Assembly (NCBI GenBank): GCA_002347485.1
Contig: DDXM01000042.1
Coordinates: forward strand, 1 to 23,366
Direction of reading: 5' to 3'
Source: Anaerolineaceae bacterium UBA2260
Lineage (GTDB): Bacteria > Chloroflexota > Anaerolineae > Anaerolineales > Anaerolineaceae
Length of the DNA: 23,366 nucleotides
Below, in pieces: positions 14,765 to 21,891 of the stretch. Position 1 is the first letter of the stretch. The number at the start of each line of letters is the position of its first letter. The notes beneath the pieces were generated by a model that worked only from the letters and a program-made list of their open reading frames with translations, searched no databases and was not told the DNA's origin. A program made the position numbers and the translations under genes.

Positions 14765-15226
14765 TCATCCCTGGACCAGGTTGATGACCAGCGCCACCAG
14801 GCCGCCGGCCGCGAAGACCGCGCCGAGGATGATGAAGAGCTTGCCGCCGGAGGCGGTGGTCTCCAGCACGGAGTCCTTGGGCTTGTCGGGGTTGTAGTAC
14901 ACATTCGGGCGCGCGCCTACGGGGTAACGCGCCGCGATCTCAGCCGCCTTTTTGTAATTGAACTGGTTGGCGCCAAAGGCAATGCGCTTGCCGGTGAAAG
15001 GCTGCCCCATGACGGAATAATTGTATTCCACCACCGGTTCGTAGGAGGTCGAGGTGCTGCCTTCGGAATCGGTGTCCTCGTGGCGCACAACCTCAGAGCG
15101 CACCACCGTGCCGGGCATCGAAGGCCAGGACTGCGCGGCTTTGGCGCGCTTCGTGGCGACCAGCCCGACGATCAGGAAGATGACCCCTAATACCAGGAAT
15201 ACCAGACCAAACATCCACCAGACCAT
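14765..15226 (-). CDS. DUF3592 membrane protein, copy 2
   Basis: A 153-residue protein with one N-terminal and one C-terminal membrane segment enclosing an extracytoplasmic domain. AQSWPSMPGTVVRSEV, PVVEYNYSVMGQPFTG and YNPDKPKDSVLE are the classic DUF3592 blocks. The function of the family is unknown. AAAGGAG precedes the start. It lies 21 bases downstream of a paralogue on the same strand, so both are probably read from the promoter near 15750. Confidence 0.85.
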   Translation of the reverse strand: MVWWMFGLVFLVLGVIFLIVGLVATKRAKAAQSWPSMPGTVVRSEVVRHEDTDSEGSTSTSYEPVVEYNYSVMGQPFTGKRIAFGANQFNYKKAAEIAARYPVGARPNVYYNPDKPKDSVLETTASGGKLFIILGAVFAAGGLVALVINLVQG

Positions 15227-15247
15227 TATTAACTCCTTTAGCGATTT

Positions 15248-15718
15248 TTATTCTTCGGGGAACAGGATGGCAAAGAGACCGACCAGGATGCCGGCGACGA
15301 TGAAGAAGATGCCGGGCACCAGTGAGCGCATGCCCTCGGTAGACCTGGGCACCAGCACGCTCTCCGCGGGTTTCGCCGGGTTGTAATACACATCGGGGGT
15401 CGACTCGATCGCGTACTTCTCGCAGATGCGCGAGGCGATGATGTAATCGTAGTTTGTCTGGCCGAAGATGATGTTGCGGCTGGTGTAAACCTGCCCTTCC
15501 ACGTTGTACTCGTAGACCACCTTAGGCACGAAGGCGATGGTGGCATTGCCGGTCGGGTCGCGGTAGCGGTCCTCGACCACCTCAGAGGTCAGCACGCGCC
15601 CCTTGACGTTCGGCCAGGACTGTGCCTGTTTGGATTTAATTCTGCCCATCACTGCGCTGCGCATGAAGAGCACGCCTATGGCGATGAGCCCGAGCATAAA
15701 TGCGACGGAAAGAGCCAT
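15248..15718 (-). CDS. DUF3592 membrane protein, copy 1
   Basis: A 156-residue paralogue of the next gene with the same layout: membrane segment, AQSWPNVKGRVLTSEVVEDRY, PKVVYEYNVEGQVYTS, YNPAKPAESVLVP, membrane segment. TGGAG lies seven bases before the ATG. A TATAAT on the minus strand at 15747-15752 gives a short leader. The tandem pair has diverged at most positions outside the family blocks, so the duplication is old. Confidence 0.85.
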   Translation of the reverse strand: MALSVAFMLGLIAIGVLFMRSAVMGRIKSKQAQSWPNVKGRVLTSEVVEDRYRDPTGNATIAFVPKVVYEYNVEGQVYTSRNIIFGQTNYDYIIASRICEKYAIESTPDVYYNPAKPAESVLVPRSTEGMRSLVPGIFFIVAGILVGLFAILFPEE

Positions 15719-15746
15719 TCAACACTCCAGGGAATTGAGATAGCCT

Positions 15747-15752
15747 ATTATA
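15747..15752 (-). promoter_or_regulatory. -10 element of the DUF3592 pair
   Basis: TATAAT on the minus strand, 28 bases before the start at 15718, partly in the gap after the flavodoxin gene. No clear -35. Confidence 0.5.
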
Positions 15753-15767
15753 CCCGCGCCTTTTAAT

Positions 15768-16232
15768 TTAGAGCATCGACCGCGCCCATTCAGCCGCGCG
15801 CTCCAGTTCGCCCTCTTTCAGCGGACCCTCGGATTCGAGCACGATGAAGCCGTCACCGGGGATGGCGATCGCCGCGCCCTTGCCGCTGAGCGCTTTCTCG
15901 ATGATGGGGGCGGCGTAACCACCTTTTTTGACGATCATGCGGAAGATCGGGTTCTTGATGGAGTCAAGCGGGATGCGCGTGTCGAAGGCGGCGGCGCGCA
16001 CGCCGTTGAGCGTGCCAGCGGGCAGGGCAGCGAGAAAATCGGTAACCGCCGGGGTGGGCTTGAAGCTGCGCGTGGGTGAGCCGACCAGGAGAGTATCCAC
16101 CCCGCTGAGGTCGGCGGGCGAAACCGCGCTGACGCCCTTCACGGGCACGTCCGCGCCTAGCGCGCTGCCGATCGCGCGCGCGACCTTTTCGGTATTGCCG
16201 AAGACAGAATCATAAATAACGAGGGCTTTCAT
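15768..16232 (-). CDS. Flavodoxin family protein
   Basis: A 154-residue protein. YDSVFGNTEKVA at residues 7-18 is the FMN-phosphate loop (S9, N13, T14) and GSPTRSFKPTP supplies the isoalloxazine-binding loop. The C-terminus (GDGFIVLESEGPLKEGELER) is of the short flavodoxin-domain type. It is probably a cytosolic one- or two-electron carrier; the partner is unknown. AGGAG precedes the ATG, and an extended -10 lies at 16271-16279. A truncated relative of the last 40 residues occurs at 21180-21296, so the genome has, or had, a second copy. Confidence 0.88.
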   Translation of the reverse strand: MKALVIYDSVFGNTEKVARAIGSALGADVPVKGVSAVSPADLSGVDTLLVGSPTRSFKPTPAVTDFLAALPAGTLNGVRAAAFDTRIPLDSIKNPIFRMIVKKGGYAAPIIEKALSGKGAAIAIPGDGFIVLESEGPLKEGELERAAEWARSML

Positions 16233-16270
16233 GTCATGCTCCTGTGAGAGAATGGGGGCGAAACAGCATG

Positions 16271-16279
16271 ATTATAGCA
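16271..16279 (-). promoter_or_regulatory. Extended -10 promoter of the flavodoxin gene
   Basis: The minus strand reads TGCTATAAT, a perfect extended -10 (TGnTATAAT), about 40 bases before the start codon. A -35 is not evident and is not needed for this class. Confidence 0.65.
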
Positions 16280-16408
16280 AGCTGTAGAGTTCCGTACCTT
16301 GCGTTTTTGTGAGGAGGGGGGATTTTATTGGACAAGAAATTTATAGGCGCGAGTTCCGCGTTAGATTCGTCGAGTGGAATGAACAATTTGAAACCACTGG
16401 ATGAATAA

Positions 16409-16425
16409 TTAATTATTGGACATCA
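16409..16425. repeat. Imperfect direct repeat flanking the restriction-modification pair, left
   Basis: TTAATTATTGGACATCA matches TTAATTACTGGGCGTCA at 17929-17945 in 14 of 17 positions, all differences being transitions. It lies just downstream of the methyltransferase stop. Confidence 0.4.
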
Positions 16426-16433
16426 GAAGTTGG

Positions 16434-17072
16434 TTATTCCTGTTTTTTTTCGTTAATCCATTTAAGTTGGTAAGAAGTAGGAACTACTGGATTCGAATAT
16501 TTTATAGCTGTTTGTGGTTCTACTTCATCACCCCATGAAATCCAATTATTTCTGGTCCGCCTTGCGAATAATTCTAAAAATGGGCCGGGGCTACAAGATT
16601 CAATGATTTCATACAATTCATCAGGTTTTATAGAATGCCCTCTCTTTTGTGTGGTAATAATGTTTTCTTGACTTCTTCCAGGCTGTAGAGTTCGTAGTTG
16701 ACCTCGATTTCCAAATAAAACCACCTCGGTTACGTTACGGAAATAGAAACCCACACCTCTTCTATCAGGCCCTCCGTCCTTTCGGATCTTGTACCAGATT
16801 AACATTGTTTTGTATTCAAAACCCCACTCTTTCATTACATGAAGACCCAAATCAACCAGAGCATTTGGAACCCATAAATATAAATGGGATTTGGGTAACG
16901 CTAATTCCTTTATGGGCATAGATAATATTTCTTCGTTTGTCATCGTATGATACCTATACAAACGCTTGTGTTCCGGTGCCATTTTTCCAGTTCGATTTTG
17001 AAACTTCCAAGGCGGATCCGCAAGGATAGTTCCAAATTTTCCCATAGATAATAAATCAGAGTAATTATTCAT
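16434..17072 (-). CDS. MT-A70 family DNA adenine-N6 methyltransferase
   Basis: The product carries TILADPPWKF with the DPPW catalytic motif at residues 19-22, then YHTMTNEEILSMPI, LYLWVPNALV, YKTMLIWYKI, NVTEVVLFGNRG and a C-terminal SPGPFLELFARR for SAM binding. This is the MT-A70 class, which methylates adenine N6 in DNA or RNA. It is next to a BglII-family nuclease and overlaps it by eight bases, so it is almost certainly the protecting enzyme of a type II system. Start: ATG 17072 is used; a TTG at 17102 adds ten residues. Neither has a strong ribosome binding site, so translational coupling to the nuclease is likely. The gene is AT-rich compared with its surroundings. Confidence 0.87.
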   Translation of the reverse strand: MNNYSDLLSMGKFGTILADPPWKFQNRTGKMAPEHKRLYRYHTMTNEEILSMPIKELALPKSHLYLWVPNALVDLGLHVMKEWGFEYKTMLIWYKIRKDGGPDRRGVGFYFRNVTEVVLFGNRGQLRTLQPGRSQENIITTQKRGHSIKPDELYEIIESCSPGPFLELFARRTRNNWISWGDEVEPQTAIKYSNPVVPTSYQLKWINEKKQE

Positions 17073-17655
17073 TTTGTAAGTAAAGTCCTCTGGTAATTCC
17101 AAATACTAACACAGGACAACCCCCGCCACTTCCACCTTCTAACCTTGGAATTAGTTTGTTCCAGTGAGTCGTTGAATTTCCATAACTTTTTCCTTTGCCT
17201 AATTCATCAAATAACAACTGAAGTTCAGAGCATCTTGTTATTATTACTCCTACGCTAATTACTCTGAGGTCAAACAGCAACCTAAAGTTGTTTAGGTCTC
17301 TGTCAAAAAACGGATCCTTATTGTTCCATTCAAGCTCAATCGCAACCCCGTTCTTAAAATTGTCAACTTTGTGGGTAGGTGAGTCTCTTTCGACACCATC
17401 TACAATTATCCCTGTATCAAATGACGTTTCTGCCCAACCATACTGCAAAAAAAAGTTGTCGATTCGATTTGCTATTGGGGATTTTCCCCCGCCAGGTTCT
17501 AAAATCTCAGAACGCAGAAGTCTAAAACTTGATAATACCTGAATAATCTCATTCCACTCATCGGGAAAATCTTTTTCCAGTATCGCAGATGCGTGTCTCC
17601 ATTCTTGAATCTGATAATTATTCCTTATAAATTCGGGAAGATTTTCTATGCCCAT
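17065..17655 (-). CDS. BglII/BstYI-family type II restriction endonuclease
   Basis: Start chosen at ATG 17655, preceded by AAGAAGGA; the frame runs on to 17787 but the extra residues are lysine- and tyrosine-rich and lack a ribosome binding site. The 196-residue product is close in size to BstYI. THKVDNFKNGVAIELEW gives D98, E107 and E109, matching the D84-x8-E93-x-Q95 active site of BglII in spacing, with Glu for Gln. NNKDPFFDRDLNNFRLL and ISVGVIITR are further family blocks. It presumably cleaves a GATC-centred site such as AGATCT or RGATCY; this is inference. No controller gene is seen. It precedes and overlaps the methyltransferase. Confidence 0.83.
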   Translation of the reverse strand: MGIENLPEFIRNNYQIQEWRHASAILEKDFPDEWNEIIQVLSSFRLLRSEILEPGGGKSPIANRIDNFFLQYGWAETSFDTGIIVDGVERDSPTHKVDNFKNGVAIELEWNNKDPFFDRDLNNFRLLFDLRVISVGVIITRCSELQLLFDELGKGKSYGNSTTHWNKLIPRLEGGSGGGCPVLVFGITRGLYLQNE

Positions 17656-17928
17656 TTTTTCCTTCTTCTTTGTACAATCCAAAAATTTTACGAGAAATTT
17701 CGAGAGTCCTTGGTAACTCAAGAACCGATAAAACAATTGCTTTTTCAAGTAACAATAGGTTTTGGTTTGTAGCTTATAGTATATCAATTATAAAAATCTC
17801 TGCATGTTAAGTATATATTTGTTGTTCGAGTTAACAAATTTCGCTCGTATATATTTCGCTCATCCAAGAGGAAATAATCGTAAAAAAGTCAATCGTCCTT
17901 ATACCTCATCAGATCTGTCTGGCGCGAT

Positions 17929-17945
17929 TTAATTACTGGGCGTCA
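17929..17945. repeat. Imperfect direct repeat flanking the restriction-modification pair, right
   Basis: The counterpart of 16409-16425, at the point where the sequence returns to GC-rich composition. An AGATCT lies nearby at 17911-17916. Confidence 0.4.
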
Positions 17946-18003
17946 CCCCCAAACTCCCTCCCCCTCCCAACCGCGAGTCAGGTCTAAAACCCGCCAACTC
18001 CGG

Positions 18004-18009
18004 TATAAT
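18004..18009 (+). promoter_or_regulatory. -10 element for the 18044-19279 gene
   Basis: A perfect TATAAT, giving a leader of about 28 bases that contains the GAGGG before the ATG. No clear -35. Confidence 0.5.
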
Positions 18010-18043
18010 CTCTTAAGTCGCATCCATCAGCCATCGAGGGACT

Positions 18044-19279
18044 ATGAGAAACCCGAAATTCAAGTTAACCCAGCAGGTCATCCTGGTTATCGGCGTGGTG
18101 CTGTTCGCCGTCTTCCTCATCCCCACGCCCGGCACCGGCAACATGGATACCTGGGTGCGCTGGATCGACGAGGCCAACGACCTGGGGCTGATCAAGGATT
18201 ACAGCCTCAACCACGACACCTACCCCCCGCTAACCCTGGTGATCCTTTTCGGCGTCGGCAAGATCAGCCAGTGGCTCAACATCTGGATCTACACCGCGAT
18301 CAAGCTCGCCATCGCCGCCTTCCTGCTGCTCACCACCCTGGTGACGCTGTGGGCAACGAAGGACCTGCTGCTCTCCCTGCTGCTGATGGCAGGGCTGCTG
18401 GTCAACAGCGTGGCGCTGGGCCACCTGGATATTTTCTTCGCGCCGACGCTGGTGCTGGCGTTGTGGGCGTTGAAGGAAAAACGCCTGGCGCTCTTTACCA
18501 TCGCCTTCTGCCTTTCGTTCCTCACCAAGTGGCAGCCGCTGATCATCGCGCCGTTCATCGCGCTGTACATCTTAGGCATCGACCGGTTGCGCGACTGGAA
18601 GCGCATCGACCTGCGCGCGATCCTGAAAAAGATCCTTGTCCCTTCCCTCGCGGTGCTCGCCCTGACCTTTATCATCTTTGGGCTCAAGCCCGTCATCACC
18701 GCCTTCGTGCTGGCAAGCGACCACCACTTTCTGAGCGGCAACGCGCTCAATCTCAACTGGATCGTCACGCACTTCCTGCACGTGTTCAAGCCCGAGCAAT
18801 ACGGACCGCTGGTCAACGGACAGGCAGAGTTGATCCTTAGTCCCCCGGCCTCGGTAAAGCTGATCCCCAAGCTGATTTTCTTCCTCGTGTACGCGTTGAC
18901 GGTGGTCAAATATTTCCTGGGAGAGAAATCCTTCGCCCGCCTGTTGTGGTTTTCGCTGCTGGGGTTTTGGGCATACCTCACCTTTAACACCGGCGTGCAC
19001 GAGAATCACTGGTTCGTGGCGATCGTCCTCGCGCCGCTGCTCTACTGGGCGGACAGGAAGCACCTCTACACCACGCTCACCGTGCTGCTCATCGGCAATG
19101 TGAACCTGTTCGTGTTCAACGGGCTGGACGGCGCGGAGAACGAGTTCAGCCGCGTGGTCAGCGGGGTGGATATGGCGCTGGTGATCGCGGTGTTCAACGT
19201 GGTCGTGTTTGCGCTCTACTGGGCCTACGCCATGTTCCCCTGGCGGCAGAAGAAGGCAGTCCCGGCCAGTGTCGATTGA
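18044..19279 (+). CDS. GT-C-type membrane glycosyltransferase (GT87-like)
   Basis: A 411-residue protein with about ten membrane segments. After the first segment, GNMDTWVRW places an aspartate (D35) in the first external loop, followed by HDTYPPL; later, LDIFFAPTLVLALWALKEKR and FLTKWQPLIIAPF are typical of polyprenyl-phosphate-mannose-type transferases. Such enzymes move a sugar from a lipid carrier to a glycan or protein outside the membrane. Donor and acceptor are unknown. It converges on another GT-C-like gene with only 18 bases between the stops. GAGGG stands close before the ATG. Confidence 0.7.
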   Translation: MRNPKFKLTQQVILVIGVVLFAVFLIPTPGTGNMDTWVRWIDEANDLGLIKDYSLNHDTYPPLTLVILFGVGKISQWLNIWIYTAIKLAIAAFLLLTTLVTLWATKDLLLSLLLMAGLLVNSVALGHLDIFFAPTLVLALWALKEKRLALFTIAFCLSFLTKWQPLIIAPFIALYILGIDRLRDWKRIDLRAILKKILVPSLAVLALTFIIFGLKPVITAFVLASDHHFLSGNALNLNWIVTHFLHVFKPEQYGPLVNGQAELILSPPASVKLIPKLIFFLVYALTVVKYFLGEKSFARLLWFSLLGFWAYLTFNTGVHENHWFVAIVLAPLLYWADRKHLYTTLTVLLIGNVNLFVFNGLDGAENEFSRVVSGVDMALVIAVFNVVVFALYWAYAMFPWRQKKAVPASVD

Positions 19280-19297
19280 GCCGCGCGGGGCGTTTAG

Positions 19298-20926
19298 TTA
19301 ATCCAGATATTGCTGATATAACTCTGTTTTCACGAAGACCGATCCGAAGCCTGTCTTGAGGGCCAGGGTATACCCCTCCACCTGGTCGTTGACCGCGTCA
19401 GTGTAAAACGCGACCATCTCCCGCATCCTGCCGGGGTCGATGGCGGTTTCGATCTTCGCCGCGTCGGAAAAATACAGCATATTCTCCCGCTCCACGAAGA
19501 GCACATCCGGGTAAATCTCTTCAATATACGGATAAGTGGCCAATTGCCACCTGTACTCGGTGTGATAGGCGTCTTTCTCCGCCACGTAAGCGCGCCAATC
19601 GCGGTAAATTCTCACCTTGCGGTCGAGCTCGAGCTGTGAGAGGACTTCGCGCTCAGCCTGGTCATACATCTGGATGCTGGCGGAATCGCGCTCCCGGGTG
19701 AGCACACCGCGGACGATCTCCTCGTCGTTGGAAATGTTGATGATCCCAATGATCACGATCAACACCGCGGCTCTTCGCCAGGCGCGTACCGCGCGATCAT
19801 TGGCCAGCCCGCTGCGCGCGCTGATGGAATCCGGGATGAGCAGCGCGATGAAGGAAAGCACGGGCAGCGCGACCGGCAGCAGGTAATGCGTACGCATGGT
19901 GGATGCGAAGAGGAGGAAATATCCCGCGTACCCGATCACCCAGAAGGTGACCACGATCGCGGCGGTCTTTTTCGCGCTGGTGAACAGGCTGAAGATCAGG
20001 GTGATCAGCCCCGCGAGCAGCAGAACCGCCGAAGCCAGGTCGCCGCGGAAGATCTCAGCCACCTGGCGGAAGATGCTGCCGCTTGAGTTGCCGACGACCC
20101 AGAAGCCGAGCGTGTTCTCCCTGAGCAGTTGTTTGAAAGCCGCGATGATCTCCGCCCGTTCGAGCGGCAGCAGCAGGAGAGGGTTGGATACGAGGATCGT
20201 GAGCAGCATCACGCCCAGGAACAATACGGAGCGCACGAGCGCCTGTTTAAGAGTCACACGGCGGTTGAACAACCCGTAAAGGATGTAGACCGCGTAGGTC
20301 AGCACGAACAACACGCCTAATATCTTCACCCCGAAGGCCAGCCCCACCGCGATGGCGGAGAAATAAAAGTTGCGTCCGAAGCGGAAATCGTCGCGCGTCA
20401 GGAGGTAGATGGTCAGCACCGAGAAGAACACCAGCAGGCTGTCGGGGTGCCACCACATGTTGTTGATCACCACCGCCGGCAGGGTGAGCATGAGCAGGAA
20501 CAACAGGATGGCGCGCAGCCTGGAGCGGAACCTTGTTTGCATCCACACCAGCAGCAGCGCGGAGAGGATCATCGGCAGCACGCTGATCGCCTGGCGCAGC
20601 GTCATCACGATGATGGGCGTGTGCTCCGTCCACCCGCTGCCCAGGATCAGTTTGACCGGCAGAATCGACAGCGCGGACAGGAAATAGAAGGGGTAGCCGT
20701 AATAGTAGTGCTGGTAGATGACGAAGTTGCGCAGCGACTGGTAGGGCGTCTCGCCGGGGGTGAGCATGCGGATGACGTGGGGATACTGCGCGAACTCGTC
20801 ATGCTGGAAGACGGAAAGCATCGTCGCGTCGCGTGCGCCGGTGAGGTTGGGGAAGATGAATACGGCGAAGTAAAGCAGCCCTATCAGGGAGAGGATCAGG
20901 AAGGTGGTCTTTTGATTTCGGTCCAT
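19298..20926 (-). CDS. GT-C-type membrane glycosyltransferase (PMT/ArnT-like)
   Basis: A 542-residue protein with an N-terminal membrane helix and HDE at residues 42-44 in the first external loop, the usual place of the catalytic acid pair in GT-C enzymes. INNMWWHPDSLLVFFSVLTI and AVGLAFGVKILGVLF are typical of the PMT/RgtA-D-like group. About eleven membrane segments precede a soluble C-terminal domain of roughly 130 residues that includes EYRWQLATYPYIEEIYPDVLF. It lies convergent to the 18044-19279 gene. The ribosome binding site is weak (AGGCGG, rather distant). The acceptor is unknown. Confidence 0.72.
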   Translation of the reverse strand: MDRNQKTTFLILSLIGLLYFAVFIFPNLTGARDATMLSVFQHDEFAQYPHVIRMLTPGETPYQSLRNFVIYQHYYYGYPFYFLSALSILPVKLILGSGWTEHTPIIVMTLRQAISVLPMILSALLLVWMQTRFRSRLRAILLFLLMLTLPAVVINNMWWHPDSLLVFFSVLTIYLLTRDDFRFGRNFYFSAIAVGLAFGVKILGVLFVLTYAVYILYGLFNRRVTLKQALVRSVLFLGVMLLTILVSNPLLLLPLERAEIIAAFKQLLRENTLGFWVVGNSSGSIFRQVAEIFRGDLASAVLLLAGLITLIFSLFTSAKKTAAIVVTFWVIGYAGYFLLFASTMRTHYLLPVALPVLSFIALLIPDSISARSGLANDRAVRAWRRAAVLIVIIGIINISNDEEIVRGVLTRERDSASIQMYDQAEREVLSQLELDRKVRIYRDWRAYVAEKDAYHTEYRWQLATYPYIEEIYPDVLFVERENMLYFSDAAKIETAIDPGRMREMVAFYTDAVNDQVEGYTLALKTGFGSVFVKTELYQQYLD

Positions 20927-21022
20927 TGATTGAACAACCGCCTGTGTGCCGCGCGCCGGGGATGCTTACCCCTCCATTTTACTTTAGTTTGAGCGGCTCA
21001 TTCGCGCGGGATAGCGGTGGGG

Positions 21023-21178
21023 TCAGGAAGGTGCCGCCTCATCCAGCCTCATCGCGTACGACACCTGCGCCTCGTCCCACGATGCCACCACGAACCCCAA
21101 CGAGCGGTATAACCGTACGGCGGGCAGGTTACCGCGGTAGACGTTGAGCTTGATCGCGCGGGCGTTGAAGTTCACCCG
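21023..21178 (-). pseudogene. GNAT acetyltransferase 3' remnant
   Basis: The last 50 codons read IKLNVYRGNLPAVRLYRSLGF and end in YAMRL, the typical C-terminal block of a GNAT acetyltransferase. The acyl-CoA-binding motif A and everything before it are absent. Upstream of about 21178 the frame runs into sequence that codes, on the other strand, for a flavodoxin end. The gene is therefore a truncated remnant. No ribosome binding site or start belongs to it. Confidence 0.7.
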
Positions 21179-21179
21179 C

Positions 21180-21296
21180 GCCGCGCCGAAAATCGGCGAG
21201 CAGCTCAGCGCCAGGGGGGCGGGCGTCATCGCCGCGGAAACCTTCATCGTGCTGGATACAGAGGATCCGCTGCAGGAGGGTGAGAGCGAGCGCAGG
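21180..21296 (+). pseudogene. Flavodoxin 3' remnant
   Basis: In the frame from 21180 the translation aligns with the last 40 residues of the flavodoxin at 15768-16232: AAP, then LSxxGA, FIVL, PLxEGE and ER all recur with one single-residue gap, and the DNA is also recognisably alike. The FMN-binding N-terminal part is missing. After 21296 the similarity weakens, seemingly after a frameshift. It abuts the GNAT remnant head to head. Confidence 0.7.
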
Positions 21297-21368
21297 CGTG
21301 GGTACAGAGGTTGTTCGGGGGGGTAGGGGTTTGAGAACCCGCGTCGACCCATTCGCAAAACCCGCTAC

Positions 21369-21600
21369 GCACCTCTCACTTCGTTTGGGTATGCATAATT
21401 CGCTAGGATGACGATAGAGTAAAAAAGAAGAAGCCCTTAAAGGCTTCCTTTTTTAGCTCCTCGTCGACTCCTCCGCTTCGCTCTGCACCTCTCACTTCGT
21501 TTGGGTATGCATAATTCGCTAGGATGACGATAGAGTAAAAAAGAAGAAGCCCTTAAAGGCTTCCTTTTTTAGCTTCTCGTCGACTCCTCCGCTTCGCTCT
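21369..21600. repeat. Two 116-bp tandem repeats with tRNA-Asn 3' end and terminator
   Basis: Units 21369-21484 and 21485-21600 differ at one base (21459 C, 21575 T). Each contains, read on the minus strand, a copy of the tRNA-Asn 3' terminus (TCGACGAGGAGCT in unit 1) followed by a hairpin terminator GAAGCC/GGCTTC between A and T runs. A third, diverged unit starts at 21601 and leads into the true tRNA: its first 15 bases and the tRNA tail correspond, while the middle differs. A CGTCGAC at 21344-21350 may be a further worn copy. Confidence 0.85.
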
Positions 21601-21653
21601 GCACCTCTCACTTTGTTCGGGTGTACAAAGATCTGTAGAATGCCGAGGGAACA

Positions 21654-21691
21654 GAACAAAAAGCACCCGCAAAAGCGGGTGTTTTTTGTTC
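21654..21691 (-). terminator. tRNA-Asn terminator
   Basis: CACCCGC-AAAA-GCGGGTG on the plus strand, flanked by complementary AGAACAAAAA and T-rich arms. On the minus strand the stem is followed by CTTTTTGTTC, right after the tRNA 3' end. Confidence 0.85.
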
Positions 21692-21694
21692 TAG

Positions 21695-21767
21695 CTCCTC
21701 GTCGAGGACTCGAACCTCGAACCTAGCAGTTAACAGCCGCCCGCTCTGCCAATTGAGCTAACGAGGA
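21695..21767 (-). tRNA. tRNA-Asn (anticodon GTT)
   Basis: A 73-base cloverleaf on the minus strand. Acceptor arms TCCTCGT and ACGAGGA pair fully, with discriminator G as usual for tRNA-Asn. The D arm is GCTC/GAGC, the anticodon loop CTGTTAA gives GTT, and the T arm is CGAGG-TTCGAGT-CCTCG. CCA is not encoded. The anticodon stem has two G-T pairs. The gene has a consensus promoter just upstream and a strong terminator after it. Partial copies of its 3' end are repeated downstream. Confidence 0.95.
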
Positions 21768-21778
21768 AAGCGACCATT

Positions 21779-21806
21779 ATTATAATTCATGCGCCGGAAC
21801 TGTCAA
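21779..21806 (-). promoter_or_regulatory. tRNA-Asn promoter
   Basis: On the minus strand a perfect TTGACA (21806-21801), 16-base spacer and perfect TATAAT (21784-21779). Transcription would start about five bases before the mature tRNA. Confidence 0.9.
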
Positions 21807-21817
21807 GCTCACTCAAC

Positions 21818-21846
21818 AAAAAACAGGGCTGCGAATCGCAGCCCTG
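21818..21846 (-). terminator. Terminator of the secreted-protein gene
   Basis: On the minus strand CAGGGCTGC and GCAGCCCTG pair perfectly around a five-base loop and are followed by six T. Confidence 0.92.
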
Positions 21847-21891
21847 CTTCCTTACTACTCACAAATTACTCATTACCAATTACTTCATCGT

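Noticed and set aside
17656..17787. N-terminal extension of the restriction endonuclease
   Set aside because: Tyr/Lys-rich, without a ribosome binding site; the shorter form agrees with BstYI length and has AAGAAGGA before its ATG.
21144..21326. 60-codon plus-strand frame as a real gene
   Set aside because: Its first dozen codons are antisense to the GNAT tail and the rest is only the tail of a flavodoxin, so it is a remnant.
21369..21716. CRISPR array
   Set aside because: The repeats are 116 bp, directly abutting, without unique spacers, and contain tRNA-tail and terminator sequence.
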